Part shown: in pieces, positions 1-5,481 of the stretch
Numbering within the stretch: position 1 is the first letter of the stretch
Layout of the letters: every line of letters begins with the position of its first letter
Assembly (NCBI GenBank): GCA_023422565.1
Contig: JAFAGR010000036.1
Coordinates: 1 to 8,923, forward strand
Direction of reading: 5' to 3'
Source of the DNA: Bacteroidota bacterium
Lineage (GTDB): Bacteria; Bacteroidota; Bacteroidia; Chitinophagales; Chitinophagaceae
DNA: 8,923 nt
Notes under the pieces: model-generated
The model's input: only the letters and a program-made list of their open reading frames with translations
Told to the model about the DNA's origin: nothing
The model's database searches: none
Program-made: the position numbers and the translations under genes

Positions 1-75
1 GTTATGCACCAGTATCAGGTCTCCTTTAACGCCATGTGTTGCCACCAGCTTCCCTATCTTAAAATATTCATTCAT
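1..75 (-). CDS. rimM: Ribosome maturation factor RimM, N-terminal fragment (cut by window edge)
   Basis: Only the first 25 codons lie in the window. The translation opens MNEYFKIGKLVATHGVKGDL and continues ILVHN. The pattern (F/Y)xIGKLVxTHGVKGDL is the characteristic start of RimM, which assists maturation of the 30S head domain and binds S19. The position just downstream of rpsP agrees with the widespread rpsP-rimM-trmD-rplS order. The ATG at 75-73 is preferred because the conserved IGK block begins at residue 7, as usual. No Shine-Dalgarno sequence is seen. A TAATTTTG element sits 4 nt upstream of the ATG, so the gene could have its own promoter and an almost leaderless message. Identity is secure despite the short length because motif and context agree. 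Confidence 0.88.
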   Translation of the reverse strand, partial: MNEYFKIGKLVATHGVKGDLILVHN

Positions 76-79
76 CAGG

Positions 80-111
80 CAAAATTAAATTTCATGCGTT
101 ACATGCACGAA
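80..111 (-). promoter_or_regulatory. Possible rimM promoter of Bacteroidota type
   Basis: Read on the minus strand, TTCG (111-108) is followed after 20 nt by TAATTTTG (87-80). The Bacteroidota housekeeping consensus is TTTG near -33 and TAnnTTTG near -7. The -7 element is a full match and the -33 element matches 3 of 4 bases, with the same 20-nt spacing as the rpsP promoter. The implied start site is about 76-77, directly before the rimM ATG. The region is AT-rich, so a chance match is possible. Confidence 0.35.
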
Positions 112-121
112 GAAAGAAAAA

Positions 122-148
122 CAAAAAAGTCCTGCAAAAGCAGGACTT
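122..148 (-). terminator. Intrinsic terminator or attenuator after rpsP
   Basis: A perfect 9-bp inverted repeat (AAGTCCTGC at 127-135 and GCAGGACTT at 140-148) encloses a 4-nt loop. On the minus strand the hairpin runs straight into a T-rich tract continuing to 122. It starts 26 nt past the rpsP stop and ends about 50 nt before rimM, so it could end most rpsP transcripts and lower rimM expression relative to S16. No comparable T tract is visible for plus-strand transcription. Confidence 0.8.
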
Positions 149-174
149 CAATGATTTGGTGGAAACAAAAGTAA

Positions 175-669
175 TTATTCTTCTGTTTTAGGTTCTTCTG
201 CAGCAGCAGGTACTTCAGATTCAACCGGTGCTTCTGCAACAGCTTCTTCTTTTTTCTCCACTTTTTTAACCACAGGAACATTGCGGCGGTCTTGACGCGC
301 CTTGTGATGTGCACCCTGGCGACGGTTTACGGAAGCTTCGTGTTCTGTACTCCATTTCGTAAATCTTTCCATAGCAGCGGCTTCATCAAACAAGCCCAGG
401 CTTACGCCCCTAAGCAAATGCTTCAGGTACAACACTCCCTTGAAAGAAAGGATACGGCGAACAGTATCGGTGGGTTGAGCACCTTTCTGCAGCCAATCCA
501 ATGCCTTCTGCCTGTCAACCTGGATGGTTGCAGGAACAGTAAGTGGATTGTAAGTTCCGAGTTTTTGAATGAATTTTCCGTCGCGAGGACTGCGGGCATC
601 CGCAATAACGATGAAGTAGAACGGCCTCTTTTTTGAACCGTGCCGTTGCAATCTCATTTTAACAGCCAT
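175..669 (-). CDS. rpsP: 30S ribosomal protein S16, with long charged C-terminal tail
   Basis: This is small-subunit protein S16, which binds 16S rRNA in the 5' domain and is needed for 30S assembly. The N-terminal 80-90 residues form the conserved core: MAVKMRLQRHGSKKRPFYFI, then VIADARSPRDGKFIQKLGTYNP (residues 21-42) and the DRQKALDWLQKGAQPTDTV block (52-70). The protein has 164 residues against about 80-90 in Escherichia coli. Residues 115-135 are basic and 137-164 are rich in Ala, Glu, Pro and Val. Bacteroidota S16 proteins commonly carry such tails, so this is not a fusion. The start at 669 is chosen because MAVKMRLQR is the canonical S16 opening; a longer reading to 738 would run through the promoter. 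Expression is probably high and driven from the promoter at 728-759. rimM follows after 99 nt with a terminator hairpin between. Confidence 0.97.
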   Translation of the reverse strand: MAVKMRLQRHGSKKRPFYFIVIADARSPRDGKFIQKLGTYNPLTVPATIQVDRQKALDWLQKGAQPTDTVRRILSFKGVLYLKHLLRGVSLGLFDEAAAMERFTKWSTEHEASVNRRQGAHHKARQDRRNVPVVKKVEKKEEAVAEAPVESEVPAAAEEPKTEE

Positions 670-727
670 AAAAATAGAAATTTTCTTGGTTGTGAATAAA
701 TAGGGTTTTCTCCTTAAAAAAGGACAA

Positions 728-759
728 CGAAGATACAATGCACCATCGTTTTATCCAAA
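728..759 (-). promoter_or_regulatory. rpsP promoter, Bacteroidota -33/-7 type
   Basis: On the minus strand, TTTG (759-756) is followed after 20 nt by TATCTTCG (735-728). This is a perfect -33 element and 7 of 8 bases of the TAnnTTTG -7 element, and the spacing places the element centres 26 nt apart, exactly as in the Bacteroides consensus. Transcription would begin near 724-725 and give a leader of about 55 nt before the rpsP ATG at 669. The -33 box lies in one arm of an inverted repeat. Confidence 0.65.
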
Positions 760-775
760 TAATTAACGATTTGGA
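754..775. repeat. 7-bp inverted repeat overlapping the rpsP -33 box
   Basis: TCCAAAT (754-760) and ATTTGGA (769-775) are exact inverted copies separated by 8 nt. The repeat lies 5 nt past the stop codon of the DUF5777 gene and covers the TTTG element of the rpsP promoter. It could be an operator or a weak hairpin at the end of the upstream transcript. No T tract follows on the minus strand, so it is a poor intrinsic terminator. Confidence 0.4.
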
Positions 776-780
776 ATGAT

Positions 781-1644
781 TTACCAGCGTTTGCCCAAGC
801 TGAACATCCGACTCAAATTAAATCCAAAACGAATATCTCCTTTAAAAAAATCGCCCCTTGTCTCGGAAAGGTAAGCCCTTTCATTGGTGCCTGTAGCGTT
901 TGAAAAATGCAGTTGAAATACATGTCCCCCGGTTTCTATATCTATGCCAACCGATAGAGGATCAGTATAAAAGGCCGTGCTTTCCCGGAAAAGATGATGA
1001 TAGTCTATGGTGATTGCAACCCTCTTACTCACCTTAACCCTTCCTCCTGCGCCAAGTGCAACCATTGCCTCTTTATCTGTTTGCGCCACAGGCGAATTGC
1101 TTATCAGTAAAATTGGGCTTAGTTGAAAAGAAATTCTATCACTGAACTTCCGGCCGGCAAGAAGCTGAATATAATATGACATCCGGTCGTGAAAAGTGGG
1201 CTTGACCGGCCCAAATGTTTCTTCAGTCCAGTTTTGGGCCCCGATCGCCATCACAACAGAAAGTGGAATCTGCTTCTGACCTTTTGCCTGTTGAAGCAGG
1301 CGGGTTTTTATAAAAACATCAACTTCCTTTCTGAAGGTGCTCCTTCCCAGGCCTGCCATAATGTTATCGGTGATACCATAATCCAGGCTCATTCGCATGG
1401 TGGCATCATCGAGACCGAAGAACTGTTTTAAGCCATCGCTGACAAAGCCGAAACGATGCATGATGCGGAAGTCGAGGTCTTTTTTATGCAACATTTCAAT
1501 GGAATGTGCATTGATAACGCGGGTTGATTTAAAGGCCCCGGAAATTTTCTCAGGCGCACTCAAAACGGAGGAATCAAGTGATGATTCCTGAGCGAATACA
1601 GCTGGATGGATTAACAGAAAAAGACATTTAACGATCCACTTCAT
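781..1644 (-). CDS. DUF5777-family outer-membrane beta-barrel protein
   Basis: The 287-residue product has a signal peptide (residues 1-18, cleavage expected after VFA) and then a protein rich in alternating hydrophobic and polar strands with aromatic girdle residues. I recognise the DUF5777 pattern: FKSTRVINAHSIE (38-50), LDFRIMHRFGF (57-67), FFGLDDATMRMSLDYGITD (75-93), GLGRSTFRKEVDVFIK (98-113), GAGGRVKVSKRVAI (198-211) and GIDIETGGHVFQLHFSNATG (233-252). This Bacteroidota family is annotated as a beta-barrel of unknown function; the predicted location is the outer membrane. The protein ends in a strand-like FNLSRMF region close to the C-terminus. It lies 6 nt downstream of the YceI gene and is the last member of a tightly packed same-strand cluster. 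No cofactor or catalytic motif is visible. A pore or lipid-handling role would be inference. Confidence 0.85.
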   Translation of the reverse strand: MKWIVKCLFLLIHPAVFAQESSLDSSVLSAPEKISGAFKSTRVINAHSIEMLHKKDLDFRIMHRFGFVSDGLKQFFGLDDATMRMSLDYGITDNIMAGLGRSTFRKEVDVFIKTRLLQQAKGQKQIPLSVVMAIGAQNWTEETFGPVKPTFHDRMSYYIQLLAGRKFSDRISFQLSPILLISNSPVAQTDKEAMVALGAGGRVKVSKRVAITIDYHHLFRESTAFYTDPLSVGIDIETGGHVFQLHFSNATGTNERAYLSETRGDFFKGDIRFGFNLSRMFSLGKRW

Positions 1645-1650
1645 TAATTT

Positions 1651-2187
1651 CTATTTAAAATGATCAGCTACAATTGTGATGGTTACGGTTTTACCTATGT
1701 TGTTTCGCACCACGGCCGGAATCTTTATTTTATAGTCGGCCAGTTGAATATCGAAAACGGCTTTTAAAGACAGGGAGCCGTCTTTTATAGTAATGGAACC
1801 CGGCACAGATACTTTTTGAGAAACCCCATGAAGAGTGAGCGTTCCGGATGCCAACACATCATACACCTTGTTTTTGAGAAGCGAAATTTCCTGAGTGTTT
1901 ACAGTTCCGGTGAAAAATGATTTAGGATACTTGTCGCTCTCCACATAATTTTCATTGAAGTGCTCCTGCATCAATGCCTTTTTGAATTCAAAGCCTTTCA
2001 TTAAAACCGTGGCCTCAATTTTCCCGGATGGTGGATCATACTTTACCACAAACTTTCTGTTCCGCGCTTCAATGTTCTCCAACGGTGCCTCCGAATAAAA
2101 CGATATCGTACCCGTGGTAGAGGTAAGAAGTGTTTGTGCCGGAGATACGCCCCCGATGGCAAGAAGAAATGTCAATAGGGTTTTCAT
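1651..2187 (-). CDS. YceI-family lipid-binding periplasmic protein
   Basis: The 178-residue product has a Sec signal peptide (residues 1 to about 18, ending SPAQ) followed by a single YceI domain, an eight-stranded lipocalin-like barrel. Visible family features are GTISFYSEAPLENIEARNRK (26-45), KGFEFKKALMQEHFNENYVE (64-83), SDKYPKSFFTG (84-94), SGTLTLHGVSQKV (114-126) and FDIQLADYKIKIP (145-157). Characterised YceI proteins bind polyisoprenoid or quinone-like chains inside the barrel, but the ligand cannot be read from sequence. Expected location is the periplasm. The gene starts 4 nt after the OB-fold gene and ends 6 nt before the DUF5777 gene, so co-translation is likely. YceI beside a heme c protein suggests a link to isoprenoid quinones or to a lipid carrier; this is inference. 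Confidence 0.93.
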   Translation of the reverse strand: MKTLLTFLLAIGGVSPAQTLLTSTTGTISFYSEAPLENIEARNRKFVVKYDPPSGKIEATVLMKGFEFKKALMQEHFNENYVESDKYPKSFFTGTVNTQEISLLKNKVYDVLASGTLTLHGVSQKVSVPGSITIKDGSLSLKAVFDIQLADYKIKIPAVVRNNIGKTVTITIVADHFK

Positions 2188-2191
2188 AAAA

Positions 2192-2617
2192 TCATTTTAT
2201 CAACTCGCAACGGTTTAGTTCAACATCAGCGAGAAAGCCGGCACATTCACCCCTGACGCTAACGGTATCGCCTGGCCGAAGTTTTCTTACCTCGCCATTT
2301 TGCGAAGGGTTCATGGTACAGCTAACGTTTCCTGTTTCACCAAAGCCCAGCATTACATTAAAGATTGAATCGCCTTCAGAACTCACATTATCCACTATGC
2401 CTTTTACCTCAAGAATTCTTCCCAGGAACCGGCTATTGGCCTGTTGTTCATCATCGCGGAACTGGCGGGCAAGCTCTGCACCAGTGCCCATCCAATCGGG
2501 CTTTAACTCCGTCATTCCGGAAGGTGTTCTAAAATACTCTCGCAGCATAACTACAGCACCGGTAAGTATGATCAACATTCCGATCAATATCATCCATCTT
2601 TTCCCGGATCTTTTCAT
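2192..2617 (-). CDS. Membrane-anchored OB-fold protein (tRNA_anti-like family)
   Basis: This short protein (141 residues) has one N-terminal hydrophobic segment (about residues 8-26) with positive charges before it (MKRSGKR), so the C-terminal part should face the periplasm. Residues 46-140 resemble the tRNA_anti-like OB-fold family common in Bacteroidota: GAELARQFRDDEQQANSRFLG (46-66), ILEVKGIVDNVSS (68-80), LRPGDTVSVRGECAGFLADV (113-132) and a terminal LNRCELIK. Despite the family name there is no reason to assume tRNA binding outside the cytoplasm. Three cysteines (100, 125, 137) lie in the OB domain; the last two could form a disulfide. The gene begins 3 nt after the stop of the cytochrome gene and ends 4 nt before the YceI gene, which suggests translational coupling and a shared job. 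Ligand and partner are unknown. Confidence 0.8.
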   Translation of the reverse strand: MKRSGKRWMILIGMLIILTGAVVMLREYFRTPSGMTELKPDWMGTGAELARQFRDDEQQANSRFLGRILEVKGIVDNVSSEGDSIFNVMLGFGETGNVSCTMNPSQNGEVRKLRPGDTVSVRGECAGFLADVELNRCELIK

Positions 2618-2620
2618 GGT

Positions 2621-3223
2621 TTAATCTGTGTATTGCGCACCCGCATTGAACCAGGCCGCGATTATATCCCTTTCGCTCTGCGGCAGTGGACCGGTAGCCG
2701 GCATTGAGCCCTCTACAACCGCGCGTTGGTAAATTCTGGCGGCATTGGTAACGATATTGCAGTCCACCGTCCAGTCTTTACCGCCATTTAAATTATTTGG
2801 ATTGTGACAGCTTACACATCGAACATTGATGAGGTTACGAACATTTGTGAACAGGGGCCCCGGCGTTGATGAGGAGTTTACTGACACCGCAGCCGTTTTT
2901 ACACATCCGTCAACATCTTTCGCTGAAACCGTGTACGAACCCGCAGCTACATTGTTAAATACCGGTGAGGTTTGATAAGCTCCTGAACCGAGCCTGAAGG
3001 TAAAACCCGTACTGCCACTAGCCGTTACCGTTATAGATCCGCCCGCGCCGCACATAACCGCATTAGTTGACGCAGCCGTTACAATAATATTTTTTCCCGC
3101 GCATACATCAGTTGGAGGTGGAACAGGGGGGTTAGGAGATGAATCGTCGCCCTTGCTGCAAGACTGTATGAGAAAGGTTGCAGAGGTAAGCAACAGAAAC
3201 AGGATCAACAGAAACTTTTTCAT
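2621..3223 (-). CDS. Lipoprotein c-type cytochrome with SprB-like repeat domain
   Basis: The 200-residue precursor begins with a lipoprotein signal peptide (residues 1-21, lipobox LIQS|C, Cys22). The mature N-terminus CSKGDDSS is acidic, like the Bacteroidota lipoprotein export signal, so display on the cell surface is possible. A proline-rich linker (30-37) leads to a domain at about 44-116 that resembles a SprB repeat: GSITVTASG, then AAGSYTVSAKDVDGC. The C-terminal domain (about 122-200) holds one heme c site, CVSCH at 136-140, with Met174 in GSMPATGPLP as the likely distal ligand; IIAAWFNAGAQYTD matches the last helix of small cytochrome c domains. The start at 3223 is chosen because it gives a clean signal peptide; an upstream in-frame start (3307) would overlap the previous gene and bury it. 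Probable role is electron transfer in the envelope, with unknown partners. The OB-fold gene follows after 3 nt. Confidence 0.9.
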   Translation of the reverse strand: MKKFLLILFLLLTSATFLIQSCSKGDDSSPNPPVPPPTDVCAGKNIIVTAASTNAVMCGAGGSITVTASGSTGFTFRLGSGAYQTSPVFNNVAAGSYTVSAKDVDGCVKTAAVSVNSSSTPGPLFTNVRNLINVRCVSCHNPNNLNGGKDWTVDCNIVTNAARIYQRAVVEGSMPATGPLPQSERDIIAAWFNAGAQYTD

Positions 3224-3275
3224 GCTATCATTTCTAACAGAAACGAAGCATTGATAAACATGGTTGCCTGCTGGT

Positions 3276-4613
3276 TTATTTTTTTGAGGGGTTGTACCTG
3301 ATACCAAACTGAACTCCGGCAGAAAAAAGTTTTACTCTTCCCTCTCCTACGCCCTGCATGGGAATGGTAAGGTACGGCTCTGCAATTACAGATAAAGTAT
3401 TGTTTAAACTCCGTGTAAGGCCGCCCGACAACTGAAAGAATGAAATAAGGTGACGGTTACCCGTAAACGCTTTTTCATCTGTATAAGAAGCAATGTAAGG
3501 AAACGTTCCCTGCGTGTACGTAAACCTGTAATCTTCCTTCTTCATAATCACTCCCGCCACACCTGCGGAGGCGAAGAAAGTGTTTACACCTTTGGATGGA
3601 AAGCTGTAACGGACAGAAAGCGGTATCTCGAACACTCGGCAATTTGCATCCACTACAAGATCATTCATACGGGAGAGATAGGATGCGTCTTTAGGATCGT
3701 AATCGTCTTTACCCGCAACATATTTTTTTGCCACAGAATAGAAACCTGTCTGCAGTGCAAGGCGCTTGTTAAGCTGATAACCTACACCCACGCCGAAGCG
3801 GCCCGAAATGTTTCTTCCATTTGCATCGCCAGGGCGAACAGCGGTGATCTCGGGGCCGGCTGATGCTATAAAATATAATTTGCTGTTTCGACTGTTTCGA
3901 GGCTTTTTCATTTTCTCATCCTGATCGATGCGGGAAGAATCCGGAATTTTGGCTGACGGATCAGTATGCTTTAATTCATCCTCAGCCGTCCCGGTTTTTA
4001 TTGTTTCTATACTTTCCGGTTGAACATCTTTTGCTGCAATGTCCACATCCATATTCGTGTCGGCATTTTTTTCAATTGGCGGAAGAGGAGAATCGACGTG
4101 CTTTTGAGTGGAAGGTATTTCTTCTTCAAAAACATCCTCTCCTGCTGCAGCCGGTATAACTGTGAACTGTGCGCGCCCATTGGTGTTGCGACTATTTCTT
4201 CTGACAGATGTAACATCACTTCCCACATTTTTCTGCACCGCTCCTGCTGCTTCGATAATTTCCTCCTCAGTTGCAGGCGGTTTAAAATTTTCTGCCTTGG
4301 CAATTAGTTCTTCCCGGGGTTGTTGAAAACCGGTTTGCTGATCCATTACCCGACCAACTTCGCCGCGATTGGGAACTGAGACTCTTTTTGAATCAGGAGC
4401 AGAGGAAACATTGTACATGATAACTGCGCCAATAAAAACAGTCAGCAACACCACCGAAGCCGTAATCCACCAAAATATGGGGCGCCTGCGGTCGCTTTCC
4501 TCATTCAGCTTTTTCTCCATTCTTTCCCAGGCCAGTTCATCGAATGGCGGCTCGCTCTGCATGGCAGCTTCACGGATCTTATCTTCAATATGATCAAATC
4601 GCTCGTTGTTCAT
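3276..4613 (-). CDS. Putative anti-sigma-like inner-membrane protein with C-terminal PorT-like beta-barrel domain
   Basis: This 445-residue product has three parts. Residues 1-42 are a charged cytoplasmic segment (MNNERFDHIEDKIREAAMQS, then FDELAWERMEKKLNEE at 24-39), the kind found at the start of many Bacteroidota proteins encoded beside ECF sigma factors. Residues about 46-66 form one transmembrane helix. Residues 70-243 are a long low-complexity linker rich in Glu, Asp, Pro, Ser and Thr. Residues 244-445 look like an outer-membrane beta-barrel domain of the PorT type: LYFIASAGPEITAV, then GRFGVGVGYQLNKRLALQTGFY (271-292), and a final GVQFGIRYNP. The ATG at 4613 overlaps the end of the sigma gene by 20 nt, which implies translational coupling and a regulatory partnership. 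The cytoplasmic part probably binds the sigma factor, but there is no recognisable ZAS zinc motif. An alternative is a structural envelope protein without regulatory function. Confidence 0.72.
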   Translation of the reverse strand: MNNERFDHIEDKIREAAMQSEPPFDELAWERMEKKLNEESDRRRPIFWWITASVVLLTVFIGAVIMYNVSSAPDSKRVSVPNRGEVGRVMDQQTGFQQPREELIAKAENFKPPATEEEIIEAAGAVQKNVGSDVTSVRRNSRNTNGRAQFTVIPAAAGEDVFEEEIPSTQKHVDSPLPPIEKNADTNMDVDIAAKDVQPESIETIKTGTAEDELKHTDPSAKIPDSSRIDQDEKMKKPRNSRNSKLYFIASAGPEITAVRPGDANGRNISGRFGVGVGYQLNKRLALQTGFYSVAKKYVAGKDDYDPKDASYLSRMNDLVVDANCRVFEIPLSVRYSFPSKGVNTFFASAGVAGVIMKKEDYRFTYTQGTFPYIASYTDEKAFTGNRHLISFFQLSGGLTRSLNNTLSVIAEPYLTIPMQGVGEGRVKLFSAGVQFGIRYNPSKK

Positions 4614-5178
4614 AATAATATGGTGCAGCTTCTTTCAATAATTTTTGAATGTTCATTCTTGCTTTTGCAAGATTGGATTTTGATGTGCCTACTGAAATAT
4701 CAAGGCACTTCGCAATTTCCTCGTGTTTATAACCGTCAATTACGAACATGTTGAAGATGGTTCTGTAAGTCGGCGAAAGTTTTTCAACAAGCGCCAGGAT
4801 CTCGCGATATGATAACTGATCAATCGAGTTTGACGCTTCTTCATGAACATCCTGATGATGGGTTTGAAGTTCGTTGACGGTAAACATATTTGCGTATTTC
4901 CGGCAATGATCTATAGACGTGTTTACCATTATGCGTTTGATCCACGCTTTCAGAGAAACTTCGGCATTGCCGCATTGGGGATAGAAAGAATCCATGCCGC
5001 GAAAAACCTTTAAAAATCCATCGTTCACCACTTCCATTGCATCATCCTTATTTGGGCAATAACGCAAACAAATGGCCATGGCATAGCCATAAAAGAACTT
5101 GTAAAATTCTTTCTGGCTTTCCCGGTCAGATATTTTGCAACCGGATATGAGCTTTTCAAGTGCTTCGCCTGCTGGCAT
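4594..5178 (-). CDS. ECF-type RNA polymerase sigma-70 factor
   Basis: The 194-residue protein has the two-domain layout of extracytoplasmic-function sigma factors. Region 2 spans about residues 21-96 (QKEFYKFFYGYAMAICLRYC, DDAMEVVNDGFLKVFRGMDSF, then LKAWIKRIMVNTSIDHCRK), covering core binding and -10 recognition. Region 4 spans about 124-182 (REILALVEKLSPTYRTIFNMF and the helix-turn-helix YKHEEIAKCLDISVGTSKSN), covering -35 recognition. Length is typical. The start at 5178 gives a normal N-terminus; no strong ribosome-binding site is seen, as usual in this phylum. The last 20 nt overlap the start of a membrane protein gene, the classical sigma/anti-sigma arrangement. It probably controls its own cluster, but I find no convincing promoter upstream. 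The inducing signal is unknown. Confidence 0.93.
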   Translation of the reverse strand: MPAGEALEKLISGCKISDRESQKEFYKFFYGYAMAICLRYCPNKDDAMEVVNDGFLKVFRGMDSFYPQCGNAEVSLKAWIKRIMVNTSIDHCRKYANMFTVNELQTHHQDVHEEASNSIDQLSYREILALVEKLSPTYRTIFNMFVIDGYKHEEIAKCLDISVGTSKSNLAKARMNIQKLLKEAAPYYYEQRAI

Positions 5179-5481
5179 TAAGTAGTATATGCGAGTTTTA
5201 TGATAGAACGGGCTATTTGAAGAAATGGTTGCCTCGCATTCGAATAATAAATTTACTTCATGTTTTTAAGAGCGCATAATCTGAAAACTTAAAGAAAAAG
5301 ACAGGCAGAGAACCTCCCACAAAGGCAAAAAATACAAATTGTACGGATGCAAGGTCTTGTATCTCTACAATGAAATTCGCGGCTAAGTTTCTTTTGAACG
5401 TATGCTTCGGTTAAAGTCAGCCTTTTCAAAATCAAAGGCAAAAAAAAGCAGCCGGTAAAGACTGCATTCAAAATTGAGAAA
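5179..5481. other. Intergenic region between ffh and the sigma-factor gene
   Basis: This 303-nt stretch holds the ffh terminator (5440-5465) and the presumed regulatory region of the sigma gene. A 13-nt direct repeat, CAAAGGCAAAAAA, occurs at 5320-5332 and 5433-5445; the second copy overlaps the terminator T tract, and with so many A residues it may be chance. I see no TTTG-N20-TAnnTTTG pair good enough to call a housekeeping promoter, which would fit a promoter read by an alternative sigma factor. A 60-codon reading frame here (5471-5289) crosses the terminator and has no family features, so I do not call it a gene. Confidence 0.55.
5440..5465 (-). terminator. Intrinsic terminator after ffh
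   Basis: On the minus strand GCAGTC, loop TTTACC and GGCTGC form a 6-bp stem with one G-T pair, followed directly by eight T residues (5447-5440). It begins 16 nt past the ffh stop codon, the expected position. It separates ffh and sucA from the sigma-factor cluster. Confidence 0.78.

Noticed and set aside
292..636. Plus-strand frames opposite rpsP and, similarly, opposite ffh, sucA and the cluster genes
   Set aside because: All are antisense shadows of well-supported genes, without family motifs or credible start regions.
670..738. An N-terminal extension of rpsP by 23 codons, starting at 738
   Set aside because: It would include the promoter -7 element and the leader, and it replaces the canonical MAVKMRLQR opening. 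The start at 669 is better.
1286..1310. Terminator-like hairpin on the plus strand (GCCTG, loop, CAGGC, then T residues)
   Set aside because: It lies inside the DUF5777 coding region, and there is no plus-strand gene that it could end.
3224..3307. A longer cytochrome gene starting at 3307
   Set aside because: It would overlap the preceding gene and place 28 mostly polar residues before a perfect lipoprotein signal peptide.
5320..5445. 13-nt direct repeat CAAAGGCAAAAAA at 5320-5332 and 5433-5445, considered as an attachment site or iteron pair
   Set aside because: The copies are A-rich, one is part of the terminator tract, and nothing mobile lies between them.
5289..5471. A 60-codon minus-strand reading frame between ffh and the sigma gene
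   Set aside because: It runs through the ffh terminator, has a Cys/Phe/Leu/Arg-rich composition with no family pattern, and has no neighbour overlap or start signal.
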